64,000 nt of DNA from assembly GCA_034387635.1 (NCBI GenBank), contig JAOANU010000006.1, positions 806,001-870,000 of the forward strand, given 5' to 3'. The position numbers and the translations under genes were made by a program. Shown here piece after piece: positions 22,728-34,300 of the stretch. The notes under the pieces are model-generated. The model did not search any database and had not been told where the DNA came from. It worked only from the letters and a program-made list of their open reading frames with translations. How positions within the stretch are numbered: position 1 is the first letter of the stretch; the number at the start of each line of letters is the position of its first letter. This DNA is from Rhodosporidiobolus odoratus. Taxonomy: Eukaryota > Basidiomycota > Microbotryomycetes > Sporidiobolales > Sporidiobolaceae.

Positions 22728-24033
22728 TCAGAGCCAGACCACCGCCGTCGGCTCCTTCAAGTCCCCGACCCTAGCAACCTCCTTCAATTCCTTACCCTCC
22801 ACCTCAAAGATAGCAACCTCATTCGTCCTCTGCAACGACACCGCCAAGTACTTCCCACCCTGCACACCCTCCTTCGGCGGGCTGAAGGAAAAGTCCCTCG
22901 GTCCCAATCCTCCCACTGAAAAGTAGGTAGGAGGGGAAGAAGTGACCACTCCGCCTTGAGCATCGAGCTCAAAGACGGTGATGACGTCGCTCTCAGGGTG
23001 GGACTCGAGCGGAGAGCGGTTCGAGGCGAATAGGTAGCGTCCGCAGGGGGAAAGGTGGATCTCGGCAGCGGTCCAGTCGCCCGGGTAGGAAGACGCGTCG
23101 GGGGGAAGGATGGTGATTTCGGTTTGAATGGCGGCGAGCGAGAGCGGGCCAGAGGGGGAGGAGGGGTAAATGATTTCGGAGACGCTGATGCAGGAGGACA
23201 GTTCCTCCACGAGGTAGAGGAGGGTTTTGGTGGAAGAGCCGGAGGGGGGAACGGTAACAAGGTGACGGGGACCGCTGCCCGTGGGCAGGGAGATAGCGGG
23301 GCGCTCGGAGAAATCGCCGTTAGCAATGTAGTAGACCTTGAGCTGGTCAGCGCCGAGGTCGGTGGCGAGGAGGTAGTCGCCAGTCGGGTCAAGGTAGCTG
23401 GAAAGACAAAGGAAAACAGTCAGCTTCCGACCGCAGAAGGAAACGACAAAGGAGGACGTACACGCCGTGGATATGCGACTGCTCTTGCCTCTCCTTGTTG
23501 GGTCCAGTCCCCGTGAACTGCACCGTCTGCGCGTCTCCCCCTACAAATGACCCGTCGTCGTTCAACGACACCACAGACAAGCTTCCACTCCCATAGTTGG
23601 CGGAGAAGAGTCGCTTGCCCTGCCTATCTTCGACGAAGTGCACAGGTCCAGCGCCTGCGCCAGTTGAGCCGAGGGAAGAAAGATTGGCATCCTGACCGAC
23701 CACGAAGGAGGTGAGGGTGCCCGGGTCGGCGAATTCGTCGCCAGTGTAGACGACAAGTTGCTTGCCCGGTCGTGGTGCAGAGAGGGTGAGCCAGGTCGGG
23801 GCGCTACCGCATGTCTGGGTCGACGATACCGAAAGCGTGGGCGAGTCGGAGGGGTTGAAGGAGAGGGAATAGAGCGTTCCGCCATAGCCGGAGCTGAGGA
23901 GGGAAAAAGGCATAGTCGGTATGGCGTGTGCGAGCGTAGAGAGACCAGCGAAAGAAGAGAACGAGAAGAGCATTGGCGAGAGGAAGGAAAGCTGGGAAAG
24001 GCGAGAGACGATGACCGTAACGGCTTTAGGCAT
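22728..24033 (-). CDS. Seven-bladed beta-propeller lactonase-like protein, copy 2
   Basis: Two exons, 24033-23462 and 23397-22728, give 413 residues. Family motifs in order: FSLLSSGYGGTLYSLSFNP, GSAPTWLTLSAP, GPVHFVEDRQGKRLFSANYG, SHIHGVYLDPTGDYLLATDL, GSGPRHLVTVP, IHLSPCGRYLFASNRS and GPRDFSFSPP. The fold and order are the same as in copy 1, from which it probably arose by tandem duplication; the two lie head-to-tail only 38 bases apart. The leader MLFSFSSFAGLSTLAHA could be a signal peptide. Other possible starts are 24051 and the Met at 23913, which corresponds to the short start of copy 1. Enzymatic activity is not shown by the sequence. Confidence 0.8.
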
Positions 24034-24201
24034 TCGCGTATGTTCGCCCATTATGGCCGACGTGTATAGTCTTTTGCACTGGTCAGAAGGGCTACAAGCA
24101 CTATTGAGCAAGGTACTGGTATACGGAGGGGGATAGAGCCTACGTGACCTATCTAGACAAAAGGTGAAGAGCATGAAAAAGTGTCCCGAAACAAGTCCTA
24201 C

Positions 24202-25037
24202 TCAAGTCGACACACCATCCGCTTTAACGAGTACATCTTTGTCCCCTTCCTGCTGCACGACGCCATTGATGCGAACTTTCTTGCCCCCCACAAAGGTGCG
24301 GTCACCGCCAGGCTCGTCAACGATTTGTTTTGCCGTTCCAACGTAGAAGTTGCTGGCCTCGTGCTGGAGTTCCTGCGAGCCACGCAAGCAGACATGTCAG
24401 CGCATCGTCCAGGACATGTATTGTGCCAGCTCGCGTACCTTGATGGCGTCCGGGAGAGTGTCTGCTTTGCCGACAATGGAGAAAAAGCGGTATGCGGCGT
24501 AGGCAGCCAAGAGCCAGACGGTGGCGAACGCGCTGAGGAAGGCAGTGACAGCGAGCGTGCCGACGAGGATGAGGGCTGCGCGAGCGCGGTCTTCAGTACT
24601 GGGGAACCTTGCTCAAGCGATCGAGGAAAAAGAAAAGAACGCCGGACGTACCAGCCGAGCCGACTAGCCAGCTAATGACGATTGCCGCAGCAATGAGTGC
24701 GCCACCTCCGATAACGAGGACGGATCCGGCGGCGAAAAGGGAGAAGGTGACGAGGGGAAGGAAGGAAAGGGCGGCAAAGATGGAGAGAAAAGTTGTGGCG
24801 AGGGGGCGAGACTGAGCGGAGGCGACGAAGAAAGCGACAGCGGGTTCGACGATGCGAGTGTGTAGGTCCTCACGCTTCGTGTTGAGGTAGGATTGCTATT
24901 GCCGATTGAGCAAGTGGGGGTCAGTGAGAACAAGGACGAGAGGTACGGGACGAGGGGGACTAAACAGCAGCCTGAAACTCCCTCATTGCCTGAGCTTTGT
25001 ATGCCTCCAAGTGATCAGAATCGGTGGGTGCAGCCAT
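24202..25037 (-). CDS. Promethin/LDAF1-like membrane protein
   Basis: Three introns are inferred. The protein starts MAAPTDSDHLEAYKAQAM, continues after the first intron with QSYLNTKREDLHTRIVEPAV, and then has two long hydrophobic stretches (TTFLSIFAALSFLPLVTFSL and VLVIGGGALIAAAIVISWLV) and a further pair (LILVGTLAVTAFLSAFATVW, LLAAYAAYRFF). The C-terminus is soluble and charged. The length and the paired hairpin-like hydrophobic segments fit the promethin/LDAF1 family, which works with seipin where lipid droplets form at the ER. That assignment rests on architecture, not on a signature motif. The third splice (near 24640) needs a GTCCGG donor. It is divergent from the F-box-like gene to its right, about 130 bases away. 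Confidence 0.55.
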
Positions 25038-25167
25038 AACTGTGGTTGTCGAGATAGGAAGAGCGTGACGAACGACTCGGAAATCATCTCTCGGCTGTCG
25101 ATCAATCACCGAGTATCGCTGGGAGAGCCGAGCAGCGCAAGAGCTGGCTTGCAGGCTTACAGGAAGT

Positions 25168-26653
25168 ATGGTACGCAACATCCTACCAGTCCCTAGCAAC
25201 TGTTGTCTTTTCCCTCTCATCGTCCCTCCGAGAGTCGAGCCAACTCACCTGTTGACACCTACAGACTACCAAGCTCAAGCTGCTCGACCTTCCACCCGAG
25301 ATCCTGATCACCATCTTCTCGCAATTGAGCGAAAAAAAAGCCGGCCAACGTGCCATCTGCAAACAGCTCCTCCCTCTCACCCGTCGTAACCTCTTTCGTT
25401 GCGTCGTTCTCGCCAGCTTCCCCCGCTCCAACCGTCGCATTCCGAATCTCACTCGCACATTCTTCCCGAAGGCCACTATGGGCCTCCAGAAGAGCCTGGC
25501 GGGCGATCGCCACCTCGGTTTGCACGTTCGCGAACTACACTTGCCCTTGGCCCTTGGAGAGTCCAGCGAAGGGGCCGTAGATGAAGATATCAACAGAGGC
25601 AAGCGTATTCTGAGGGCGGTCAAGGAGGTGGAGGTTCTGAGCCTCGACGGGAGCACCTGGATCCCAATCCTCCTGCCGAAAAAGGGCGAGTTTCGCTTGC
25701 CCCGTCTCCGGTCTCTATCCCTCGAGCTGTTCGACACGCACCAGACCAAGCATTACGACATGGTGTACCTCAGTCGTCTTCGCCGTTTCAGCGCTCTCGA
25801 GCATCTGGCGATAACCTTATGCCAAGCGGATGAAGCCAGTGCAGACCTCGCTTCGCCGGTCAAGCTCAAGCCTCTCTTGCAGGTCAAACACCTCGAGCTC
25901 ACAGGAGGACTGTCTCTCTCGAGCAGTAGCGCTTCCAACTTTATCTCCCACTTCACCCACCTTGACCGCCTCGACCTGACCCTGACCGATCTCGCCGAAT
26001 TGTCCCTCGTGCTCGAGGCAGCCCCTACCAGTCTCACCTCGCTCTCCATCGAGTTCGACCTGGGTATCGAATGGGAACCGGGAGAACCAGGCATCATCGT
26101 AGATCAGCAAGTCTCGCGCTTCACCCAGCTCACCAACCTCACTTTGGGCGAAAATACCTTTTCCTCAGCCCTGTTCCCCATCCTAACCTCTCATCTCCCC
26201 TCCCTCCTCACTCTCGCTCTTACCTGTGGCGAATTCGTCGAACTCGACGCTTCCAAAGTCCTCGCCTACCTTCATTCCCTTCAAGCTCGCGAGCACCGCT
26301 CACATTCTCCTTCTCCTTCCTCCGTTCACAACCTCCTCAAAGAGTTTGACTTCAACGCCTTCTACGTCTCTGTCGATCTGATTCCCTCTCAGAACTCCGA
26401 TCGTCCAATGGTCGCAGACGGTACCATGCGCCTCGACGACTGGTGGTCTCTCCCTCACTGGACTCGCGAATTTTCCTATCACCACGCGAAGGAGATCGTT
26501 TGGGCTGCAGCAGCGGCGGGAGTTGAACTCAAGGGGAGCTTGTTGGAAGCGATCGAGACGGAGGAGCTTAAGACGAGGGAGGAGAAATATTTGCTGGAGA
26601 GGCAGGATGATGTCTTGACGGCTATAGCTGGGCTGTTCGAGCAGTCGTCCTGA
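25168..26653 (+). CDS. F-box-like/LRR protein, apparently intact
   Basis: The F-box-like start KLLDLPPEILITIFSQLSEK needs an upstream Met. The only good solution is an exon made of just the ATG (25168-25170), a GTACGC donor, a CTACAG acceptor at 25264, and a single exon 25265-26653, for 463 residues in phase. The rest has leucine-rich-repeat rhythm: HLGLHVRELHLPLALG, VEVLSLDGSTWIPIL, LPRLRSLSLELF, FSALEHLAITL, VKHLELTGGLSL, LDRLDLTLTDLAEL and QLTNLTLGENTF. It probably acts as a substrate adaptor of an SCF ubiquitin ligase through Skp1; the substrate is unknown. It is one of five related loci in this window and the only full-length open one. If the ATG-only exon is wrong, translation would start further in and lose the F-box. 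Confidence 0.65.
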
Positions 26654-26828
26654 AACGCCTACGTTTCCACTCTTCTGTCCACGGTTCGCGTACAAAGTAT
26701 TCACCAGAGAGAGATGACTAAGAAAGACTATAGGTTACGACTCGTAAGCAAAATCATGAGATCTTCCACATACGTCCCCGTCACTAAGCTAAGCTAAACA
26801 ACCGTTCCCCCAGGCACGCACGCAGCAA

Positions 26829-29800
26829 CTAATCAAGCCAATTCTTACACCACCTCCTCAACCCCAACGGAACCTCTCCACCCCTCATCTCGACCTCCCT
26901 ATCCACATCTTTAGCCCAAGGCACGAACCTATACAGTCTAAACGGGTCGCGCGCACAGGGAGAGAGGCAAGAGAGAGAAGGGATGGAGACTTGACCTCCG
27001 AGGCCGGCGGTGGAGGTGGAGGAAGAGGTGGAGGAGGTGGAGCGGGGTAGGAGGAGTTCGTGAAGACGGAGAGTGTCGAAGGCCTGATGCGCAAGAAAAG
27101 AAGGGAAGGACGGAAAGTCAGCTTATCTGTCCGAGTGAAGAGGGAAAGAAAAACGAGGTCAACGCACCTCTCGCATAGCCGCCTTGGAATAACTCTTAAC
27201 CCCCACCCCCAACGCCCCCCCACTCGCACTAGCCCGTCTAGCATGCGCCGCATACTGCTCAAACAACATCTCAAAGTTGAAGCCAGTTTGACGATCGCTC
27301 GTAGAGGAGGAGAGGTGTTTGCATCCGATTAGGGCGGTGAGCTCGATGGTGGACAGGGTGCGAAGAGTCGGGTCGCGGTCTTTATCTGAGTTGAACAGGG
27401 GTTTGAGGAGGTCGTAGGTGAGGCGGGCAATCGGGGACGAAGGGGGGGAGAGGCGAGAACGATAGTCGAGGGTGTAGAGCATGTGAGACTGCGACGTCGT
27501 CGGAAATCAGGTGAGTTGGAGATCCTAGCTATGGCGAGGAAGAGCGGGGAAGAACGCACCAAAACGCTCCTCAACTGAGTCGGTACATTCCCCCCCACCA
27601 TCCAAACCCTCTCAAAGAATTCCTTGACCTTCTTCTCTCCCCAGAACCTCTCAACCTCCTCATTCCATTCCACCGCCCACTGCTTCCCCTCATCCCCCGA
27701 ACCTCGTTCAAGCTCCCAAGCCCGCTCATCAGCGCGCATGAGGCGTTTGCCAAGTTCGGTGAAGGCGGTGAGGGAATTGTGAGGCATGACTTGGAGGACG
27801 TGAGACTGGCAGCGAGATCGAACGCGTTTCTCGAGGAGGGACAGACAGTCCTGCATCATCCAAATCGCGGTCTCGTCAGTCTCGTTGCGAAAGGAGGGGA
27901 GAGAGATGAAGGGACGCACCACCCTGCTCGAAACGCCGACAACAGCCACCCCACCCCGTCGACGATTACCTTGCACGATATCGAGCAAGCAGTACAGGAA
28001 GCTCTGTCGAGGGTGCTGGGCGAAAAGGTCGAATTCGTCGACGATCAGGACGAGAGGTTTGCTCGTCTTCGAAGGGTCGCTTGAGGTCGAGGTCGAAGCT
28101 GAAGGTGTGCCGTTGGGAGAAGGCGAAGTTGAAGAAGAAGGCTCGAGGAGGCGAAGCAGAGTGGTCATGGTCGCAGAGTTGCTGGACTACACAGTGCACC
28201 CGCGATCAGCCGCACGTCGGAAATACAGGAAAACACGAGAGACGAGACTCACGTAATCTCCCTCATCAACCTCAAACTCCCCGCCTCCATATCCTTGCTG
28301 CTGAAGCTGCACCGCAATGCTCCTAAGCGCGAGCCTGTCGGTCGTATGAACCAGTCCGCTCAACTTGACCGTGGCGAAGGAAGACGCGCCATGAACATAG
28401 CCAAGGATGGAGAGGGTGCGGTCGATGATCTGGTCATCAAGGTACGTTAGTCCCGGATGACGGAGACAAGGGGAGCGCAAGAAGAAAACACACCATAGTC
28501 TTTCCCACTCCCCTCGGTCCAAGCAACATCACCGCATTCCCCATCCCCTTCCTCACAACCTCTTCCAACGCGCCCCTAAGCGGTCTCTCCCACTCATCGT
28601 ACCCACCTTCGAGGTACGGGAAGTTCATCACGCCCACCTCTTTAGGCGGGAGGGTGGAGGTCGCGTCTTTTACGAGGGTTGGGCGGGGGAGTCGGGCACC
28701 GGAGAGGACGGAGAGGGCGGTGATTAGGTGAAGGTGAAGGGGTGAACTAGAGTAGGCGGAGGAGGTAGAGGGCGAGACAGACGAGAGGGGGAGGGCGGGA
28801 AGGGCCAATTGCTGCTCCACTTCAGGCTCCACTTCGCCACCCATAAGGCTCATCTCGACATCCTCGTCCTGTTCAACCGCCTTGCCCTTTCCCTTTTCCC
28901 TCCGCCTTCGTGCCAGTTCCGCCTCGTCTTGTTCTTCCTCATCCTCTTCCCTTTCCTCTTCCTCCCCCGCATTAAGCCCATATCCCTCATCCTCCATATG
29001 AAACCCGACGAGCCTGTTGCGCAGACTAGCCGGAGCATTGGCGATGTCGGCGACCGAAGCGGGGAGGCGCTGAATACGAGAGGAAGAGCGGGTGGGGGTG
29101 ATAGAAGAAAGTCGAGGGCGGGTAGGAGTTGAAGTGGGCGTAGTGGAAATAGATTTGCGAGGCGTGGGGAGGAGGATGAGCTCGTCTTCTTCTGCCGCCT
29201 GGGCTTCTTCCGCTTGATCGACCTCAGCCTGCAACATTGGCTCGTTCTCCTGTTCATCGGCCTCGACGGTTTCCTCCTCCGAGTCGGAAACCGCTGCCCT
29301 CCGCGCCTGTTTCTTCAGCGGCGACGAGATTTTGGGCTTGTTGGGCGAGATGGCTGCGAGAGTTCGCTTCTGAGGTGTAGACTTCGGGCTCGGAAGGGCG
29401 GTGGATGAGGATGTGATGGGAGACGAGTCGGGGATCAGGTCGAGGTTGGTGATTCGAGTTGCGCGTTTGCGGGCGGGAGGAGTAGCGGCAGGGATCGAGC
29501 TGATCATATCGTACTCGTCGTCGTCGTCGAGGAGGGATCGGGAGGCGGCGCGTTTCGAAGGGGAGGAGGTAGAGGCAGAGGAAGACGCGGTCGAACGCGC
29601 GGGAGAAGGGAGGTGTGATTCGGCGTTCTTCGCCTTCTTGGCCGGCGAGGCGCGCTTCTTCGAAGGCGAGGCGACGACCACTTCATCCTCCGACTCGTCC
29701 GCCTCCTCCTCCGAGCTAGAGTCCATGAAGCGCTTGCGAGAAGCGGGAGCAGCGCGTTTCGTTTTGCTCGCCGGCGCAGCGGGCTTCGTTGCCGACTGAC

Positions 29801-30191
29801 CGCGCTTCTTTGGTTGGTCCTTGGGCGCGCCCTCGAGTGCGACGAAGTACTCTGCCTTGCCAGACGAGCGGGTCGAGCGTCGCCCCTCTTCCTCCTCTTG
29901 CTTGACCTGGTTCCTCGTTCCTTGCTTGGTGGGCGTCTTGTGCTCGACGGGGGTGACGGTTTTGGTGCGAGTAGCACGCTTGACGGGAGCCGCGACTTGA
30001 ACTTTGGGAGTAGGTGAAGGTGAGCGGTGGTCAACGGCGGGTTGGAAAGTGGGAGGAGGAGAGGGTGACGAAGGGCGGTGCATGGCGGGGCGAGGGGGAG
30101 CGAAACCGATGGAGGGGTCTCGCGGTGTGATGGAAGTGCCGTGCGACTTGGCGGGCTGTTTGCGTTGAAGGCGGGAGACGACGGAAGGCAT
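26829..30191 (-). CDS. ORC4: Origin recognition complex subunit 4
   Basis: AAA+ ATPase subunit of the complex that marks replication origins. The Walker A motif is MLLGPRGVGKTM (about 28540), and the B region is LVLIVDEFDLFAQHPRQSFL, followed by CLLDIVQGNRRRGGVAVVGV and LLEKRVRSRCQSHVL, which match ORC4 closely. The winged-helix part reads ALIGCKHLSSS, FNFEMLFEQYAAHARR and AFDTLRLHELLLPRS, ending CKNWLD. About 480 residues before the ATPase are disordered, alternately basic and acidic, with many S/T-P-x-K sites (SPSKK, SPAKK, SPNK, SPLKK, TPQK). Most family members have a much shorter N-terminus; fission yeast Orc4 also has a long one, but with AT-hooks, which I do not see here. The start at 30191 heads the long open first exon. 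Confidence 0.9.
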
Positions 30192-31364
30192 GGTTGATAA
30201 ACAAGGTGAATCGAGATCTAGTTGACTAGGCGAAATTGCGGTGAGATGTGGTATGAAGAGTGGTAAAGCTGATGCTAAGGACTGGTGCAGAGCTGTGTTG
30301 AGGAGAGGTCGAGTTCAGGTGAGCTGGTGGGGACAAGGGAGGGGGAGGGGGATGAGGACGAGCTTGAGCGAGACGCACAGAGGGTTGAAGACGTAGTTAA
30401 GAGAGGGAGGTAGAACAGCGGAACAGAGAAGCAAAGAACGGAATCAAGAGTGAAGAGGATGCGTGAAGGTGAAGGTGAGGGATTCTCATGACCGCGTTTC
30501 ATCGCGTCGCAGTCTCATCTCAGTTCTCGACGCGTTCCCACGGGAGAGGCTGACAAGATCCGCCTTATCTAGCTTGTGTTGCCTACTGTCTATGTACTCC
30601 ACATGTAAAGCTTACCCTTGAATTAGTACCAGTCCCTCCCCTGCCCTCGGACCTTGCTACCACGTCTTCACCTCCGCTCACCTCGTCTCGGCGACACAAG
30701 AATCCCTACGCCCAGGCCCAGTCACCAAGTACAGAAGCAGTGACAAGCGCGGTACTCGGACAGAACTCCGCCACCCCCACGCATCCACGCACCCACGCAC
30801 CCACGCACCCACGCACCCGTGCACTTGTCGCTTGCTTGTCGTCCTCAAGTCGTCCTCAGCGCCGCCCGGCAAGAAGCGGATTCCGACTCGCAGTGTTCCT
30901 CAGAGGGCCAGCCGGCACAAGAACTGCACAAGAGGCTGTATCAGCGTGGGAGAGCACGAAGGGAGCATCAGACAGCGGTAGAAACGCTGCCAACCAACAC
31001 CGCAACATGTCCGCCTTCTTTTTCTTTTTTTCTTTCTCCTTCCGACGGCTCCTCCGTCAATCATGTTTCCGCTCGCAACGCACCAACGCCGCAGCCAGAT
31101 CCGCAAGATCCTCACCTCGCTAGATCCGTTCCAGGGTGTCTTCTCCTCGAGGAAACGGACTGCAGCAAGACTCCTTTCCTACTCAACCCTCGATTTTTAC
31201 GTCGCACGTTCTCCTTCTTTCTCCCACTCGTGCGCTCGTCTGCTCCTCGCTTCTTGAATCTCTCCGTCTCGGCTCTCCACCGCCAGAACATCCACCACTC
31301 TCTCCGCCTCGACCACACTCGCTCACTTTGATCAGCTCTGTTTGTTTACCCGCCTCCCTTCGCG
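30192..31364. other. Shared upstream region of ORC4 and the membrane/tail protein gene
   Basis: About 1.2 kb between two divergent genes. It holds a short tandem repeat (30777-30822) and pyrimidine-rich tracts near the plus-strand start at 31365. Open frames here lack protein-like composition. Confidence 0.4.
30777..30822. repeat. Eight-base tandem repeat (CCACGCAC)n
   Basis: About five copies of CCACGCAC, the first with a CAT variant and the last decaying to CCGTGCAC. It is non-coding and lies in the divergent ORC4 promoter region. Confidence 0.85.
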
Positions 31365-34300
31365 ATGTCAACAACCCCGCTCTTCGTTCACGGCATCGCG
31401 AGCACCATTCTCCTCTCTCTCGCCGTTGTTCCACTCCTCTACTGCAAATCGCTCCTTCGCGCCGGACTCCATCTCGCCTTCCTCCCCACCTCTTCCACCC
31501 TCTTCGCTGCCTCAAGCGGTCTACTCTCCCTCGTCGCGCTCGGCACCGGTTCCAGAGGCGCATCGGTAGTATCGGGCGTAGCAGGGGCTCTCGCAGTCGT
31601 GCTGTGTGCGTATCTTTTCCTTTGGTTTACTTTTTTTTCGCGAGGGAATCGCCCGATTTGGTTGAGGGTCAACATGTGCCGGACGCCGAGTCGTTAGCGT
31701 GTGGAAGGGAGCACGGTTGCTGATGGTATTACGCATGTCACCTGCAGTGGACGTGCACGTGCTGATCTGGGCGTGGAGGCGGGAGCAAGATGAGGTGGTC
31801 GAGAGAAGGAGGCGAGTCGTGAAGCTGGTATTGGCGGGTCTTCTCAGCGCGTTGCTCGTCACCGGTCCGTTGCCTCTTTTCCCATTGCTGTCTCCCCACG
31901 CTGAGCAGTTTCCACCCGTAGCCACCGCTCTGCACGTCGCCCTCCTCTGCCGTTTCGACCCTTCGACAAAAAGTCTTTCTGCCTTCGCCGCCGCTCGCGC
32001 TGTCGTACATCTCCTCTTCACGGTCCTCACTATGGCTGTACACCTGAGCTACACGGCTCGGTTCAGATTTGGGGGAAGAACGCAGAGCATAAAAGCGGCA
32101 GTAGGTCCGCTTCGCTCGCCCAAGCCGAAGTCAGCTGACCTTTTGGTTCTTCGACGCTACAGGAGAGCGGCAATGCTACACCTCGTAAGGTAGAGACATA
32201 CGAGTCGTGGCGAGGCAGGCAGAGTACGCCGTCAACTGAGAGCGAGCTTCAGCGGACTTGGCTAAGAATGCTGGAGCCGATCGAAGTGCGCCCTTTCTTT
32301 CCATAATTTGTGGCGTCTTCTTCATGCTGCTCTACTCCAGGCGCGCATCATCCTGCTTCAAGGCATGGCCATTGTCCTCGACATCTTCTCCGTCGCTCTC
32401 CCTCTTCACCAGAACTATGCCGCCTTCGTGTCCGACACCGGTAGACGCGCTTCGCCAACCCTTTACGGCACATCTCTGTCCCCTGCTGGACAACTTTTCA
32501 TCGCTCTGTTCGTTGCTATACGCTGGACGGGCTTTGTCGTTTTGGCAGCAGGTACAGTTGCTTTCCTGCCTCACTTAGCGTTCTCAACTGCGACCTTCCT
32601 TACTGACTTACCCATGATCCTCCCACAGGCGCCGCAACCACTCTCTCCGCCCCCTCTCGCACTTCCCTTGCAGTCCTCTACCAACGCTCCGTCACCCCAT
32701 CTCCGTCGACCGCTCCTCTCACAGCAGATCGCGCCGCATCTCCCTTCGCATCGACGGTTCACCGCCCTTCAACTTCCATGTCCCGCGTACTCGACGAAAA
32801 CGCAGCTTTCCCGAGGTCACCCTCACCTTGGTCGACTGCAGCAGGACACGCCACTACTGTCGAAGGAGCTGCTTCCGCAGAAAGTGAGGGTGGTTCGCCT
32901 GATGCCACTCTCGGCTCGACAGAGGGGAAGAAGCGAGACCGTCACCGTTCCATCTCCTCGCTGCTGTCTTCGAAATTTGCACTTGGGCGTAGTAGGGCCA
33001 GTGCGGTCAATCAGCCTTCGAGCGGAGGAGGTGTTGAGGTTCAGACGATCGAGCTACAGCATCCGTACTTCCATACCGAGATGATACCGGTCAGGTACGC
33101 TGATAGCAGCAACAGCGGTCAAGGCAGTGGAACAGCGGAAGGAGTGAGCGGGACGGAGGAGGATCTTGTTGTTGAGGGGCCGATCGAAACTCCTACTCCT
33201 TCTCCTCGCGCGAAGCGGACTTCAAGCCTCAGCCATCGCTCGCTTCCTCCCCTCGTGATGACTACAGCGTACCATACCGAACCGGCCACGCCCCCTACCT
33301 CTCCTCGCGCCTCTTCATCGGCCAACTCCTCCCCAGTCCGTATCAAGCGCTCGTCTTCTTCCCGCTCCTTCTCCCCGCTCCTCTTCCGCAAGCACAGCAT
33401 CAACAGCTCTCCCACCACCGCTCCCAGGGACTTCACCCCCTCCCCCTACCCTGTTGAAACCCCTCCTTCCTCTCCAGAACGTATCCGTACTAGTTGCCCC
33501 GGGACAGGTTCTTCTTCCACTTCCGCTCCGCCTACTCCTTCCCGTACCCCGTCGGGCACGCTTCGTCGAGGTCATACTTCGTCGGCTTCGGTGACGACGG
33601 CTTACTATTCGCTTCCTCGTTCTCGGACAACAGCGGGGCAAGGCTCGTTGAAAAAGTCCCGTAGACCTTCGCTGGCGACGTTACCTTCTCTCGCCGGATC
33701 AGCTATTTCCGGCATCGGAGTAGAAGCCTCTCCAACCAAATCTCGCCGTCGCAGCGGAAGCGTCGGTTCTCTCCTCCGTTCCCTCAATAACAAGCGGGAA
33801 AGCGCGACTCCCTCTCTCGCAGCCAGCGCGGGCGGACAATGGGCCATCGAACCCAACGAAGAAGGGGACAATCCGTTTGCTCCTGCACCTTTGGGGGAAG
33901 AAGGAAAGAAACAGGAAGAGAGGGTTAAGGAGTGGGAGAGAAGGAAGAGTCAGCAGAGTTTGGTGGGCGGTGGTAAGCTTGAGGGAGGGGTGGAAACGGT
34001 AACGGAGAGGAGTGAGGAGAATGAAGATAAAGAAGAGGGTGAGAGGGGAAGCGGGAGCAGTGAGACGGGGAGTGTGGTGGATTATGGGGAGGAGGCGGAG
34101 CTGGGTGAGAGGGATGGAGGAGAGGAGGAGGATGTTGAGCGAGTTCTCACCCCGCTTCCTACGACCGGCGACGCCGGCGACGACGGCGAAGGCTGCAGCA
34201 GATCGAGGCGTGACTCGTCCCCTGCCACTGCTCGTCCACGCCGTCACAGCGACTCGAGCAACAGCATCTTTACCGAACACTTCGACGACGAGCCGCTTCC

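Noticed and set aside
27000..27060. Polyproline run near the ORC4 C-terminus
   Set aside because: It appears only in a wrong frame; the ORC4 frame there reads Ser/Thr-rich sequence (AFDTLRLHELLLPRS...).
30740..31331. Frames across the ORC4 upstream region
   Set aside because: They run through the CCACGCAC repeat and pyrimidine tracts; composition is not protein-like.
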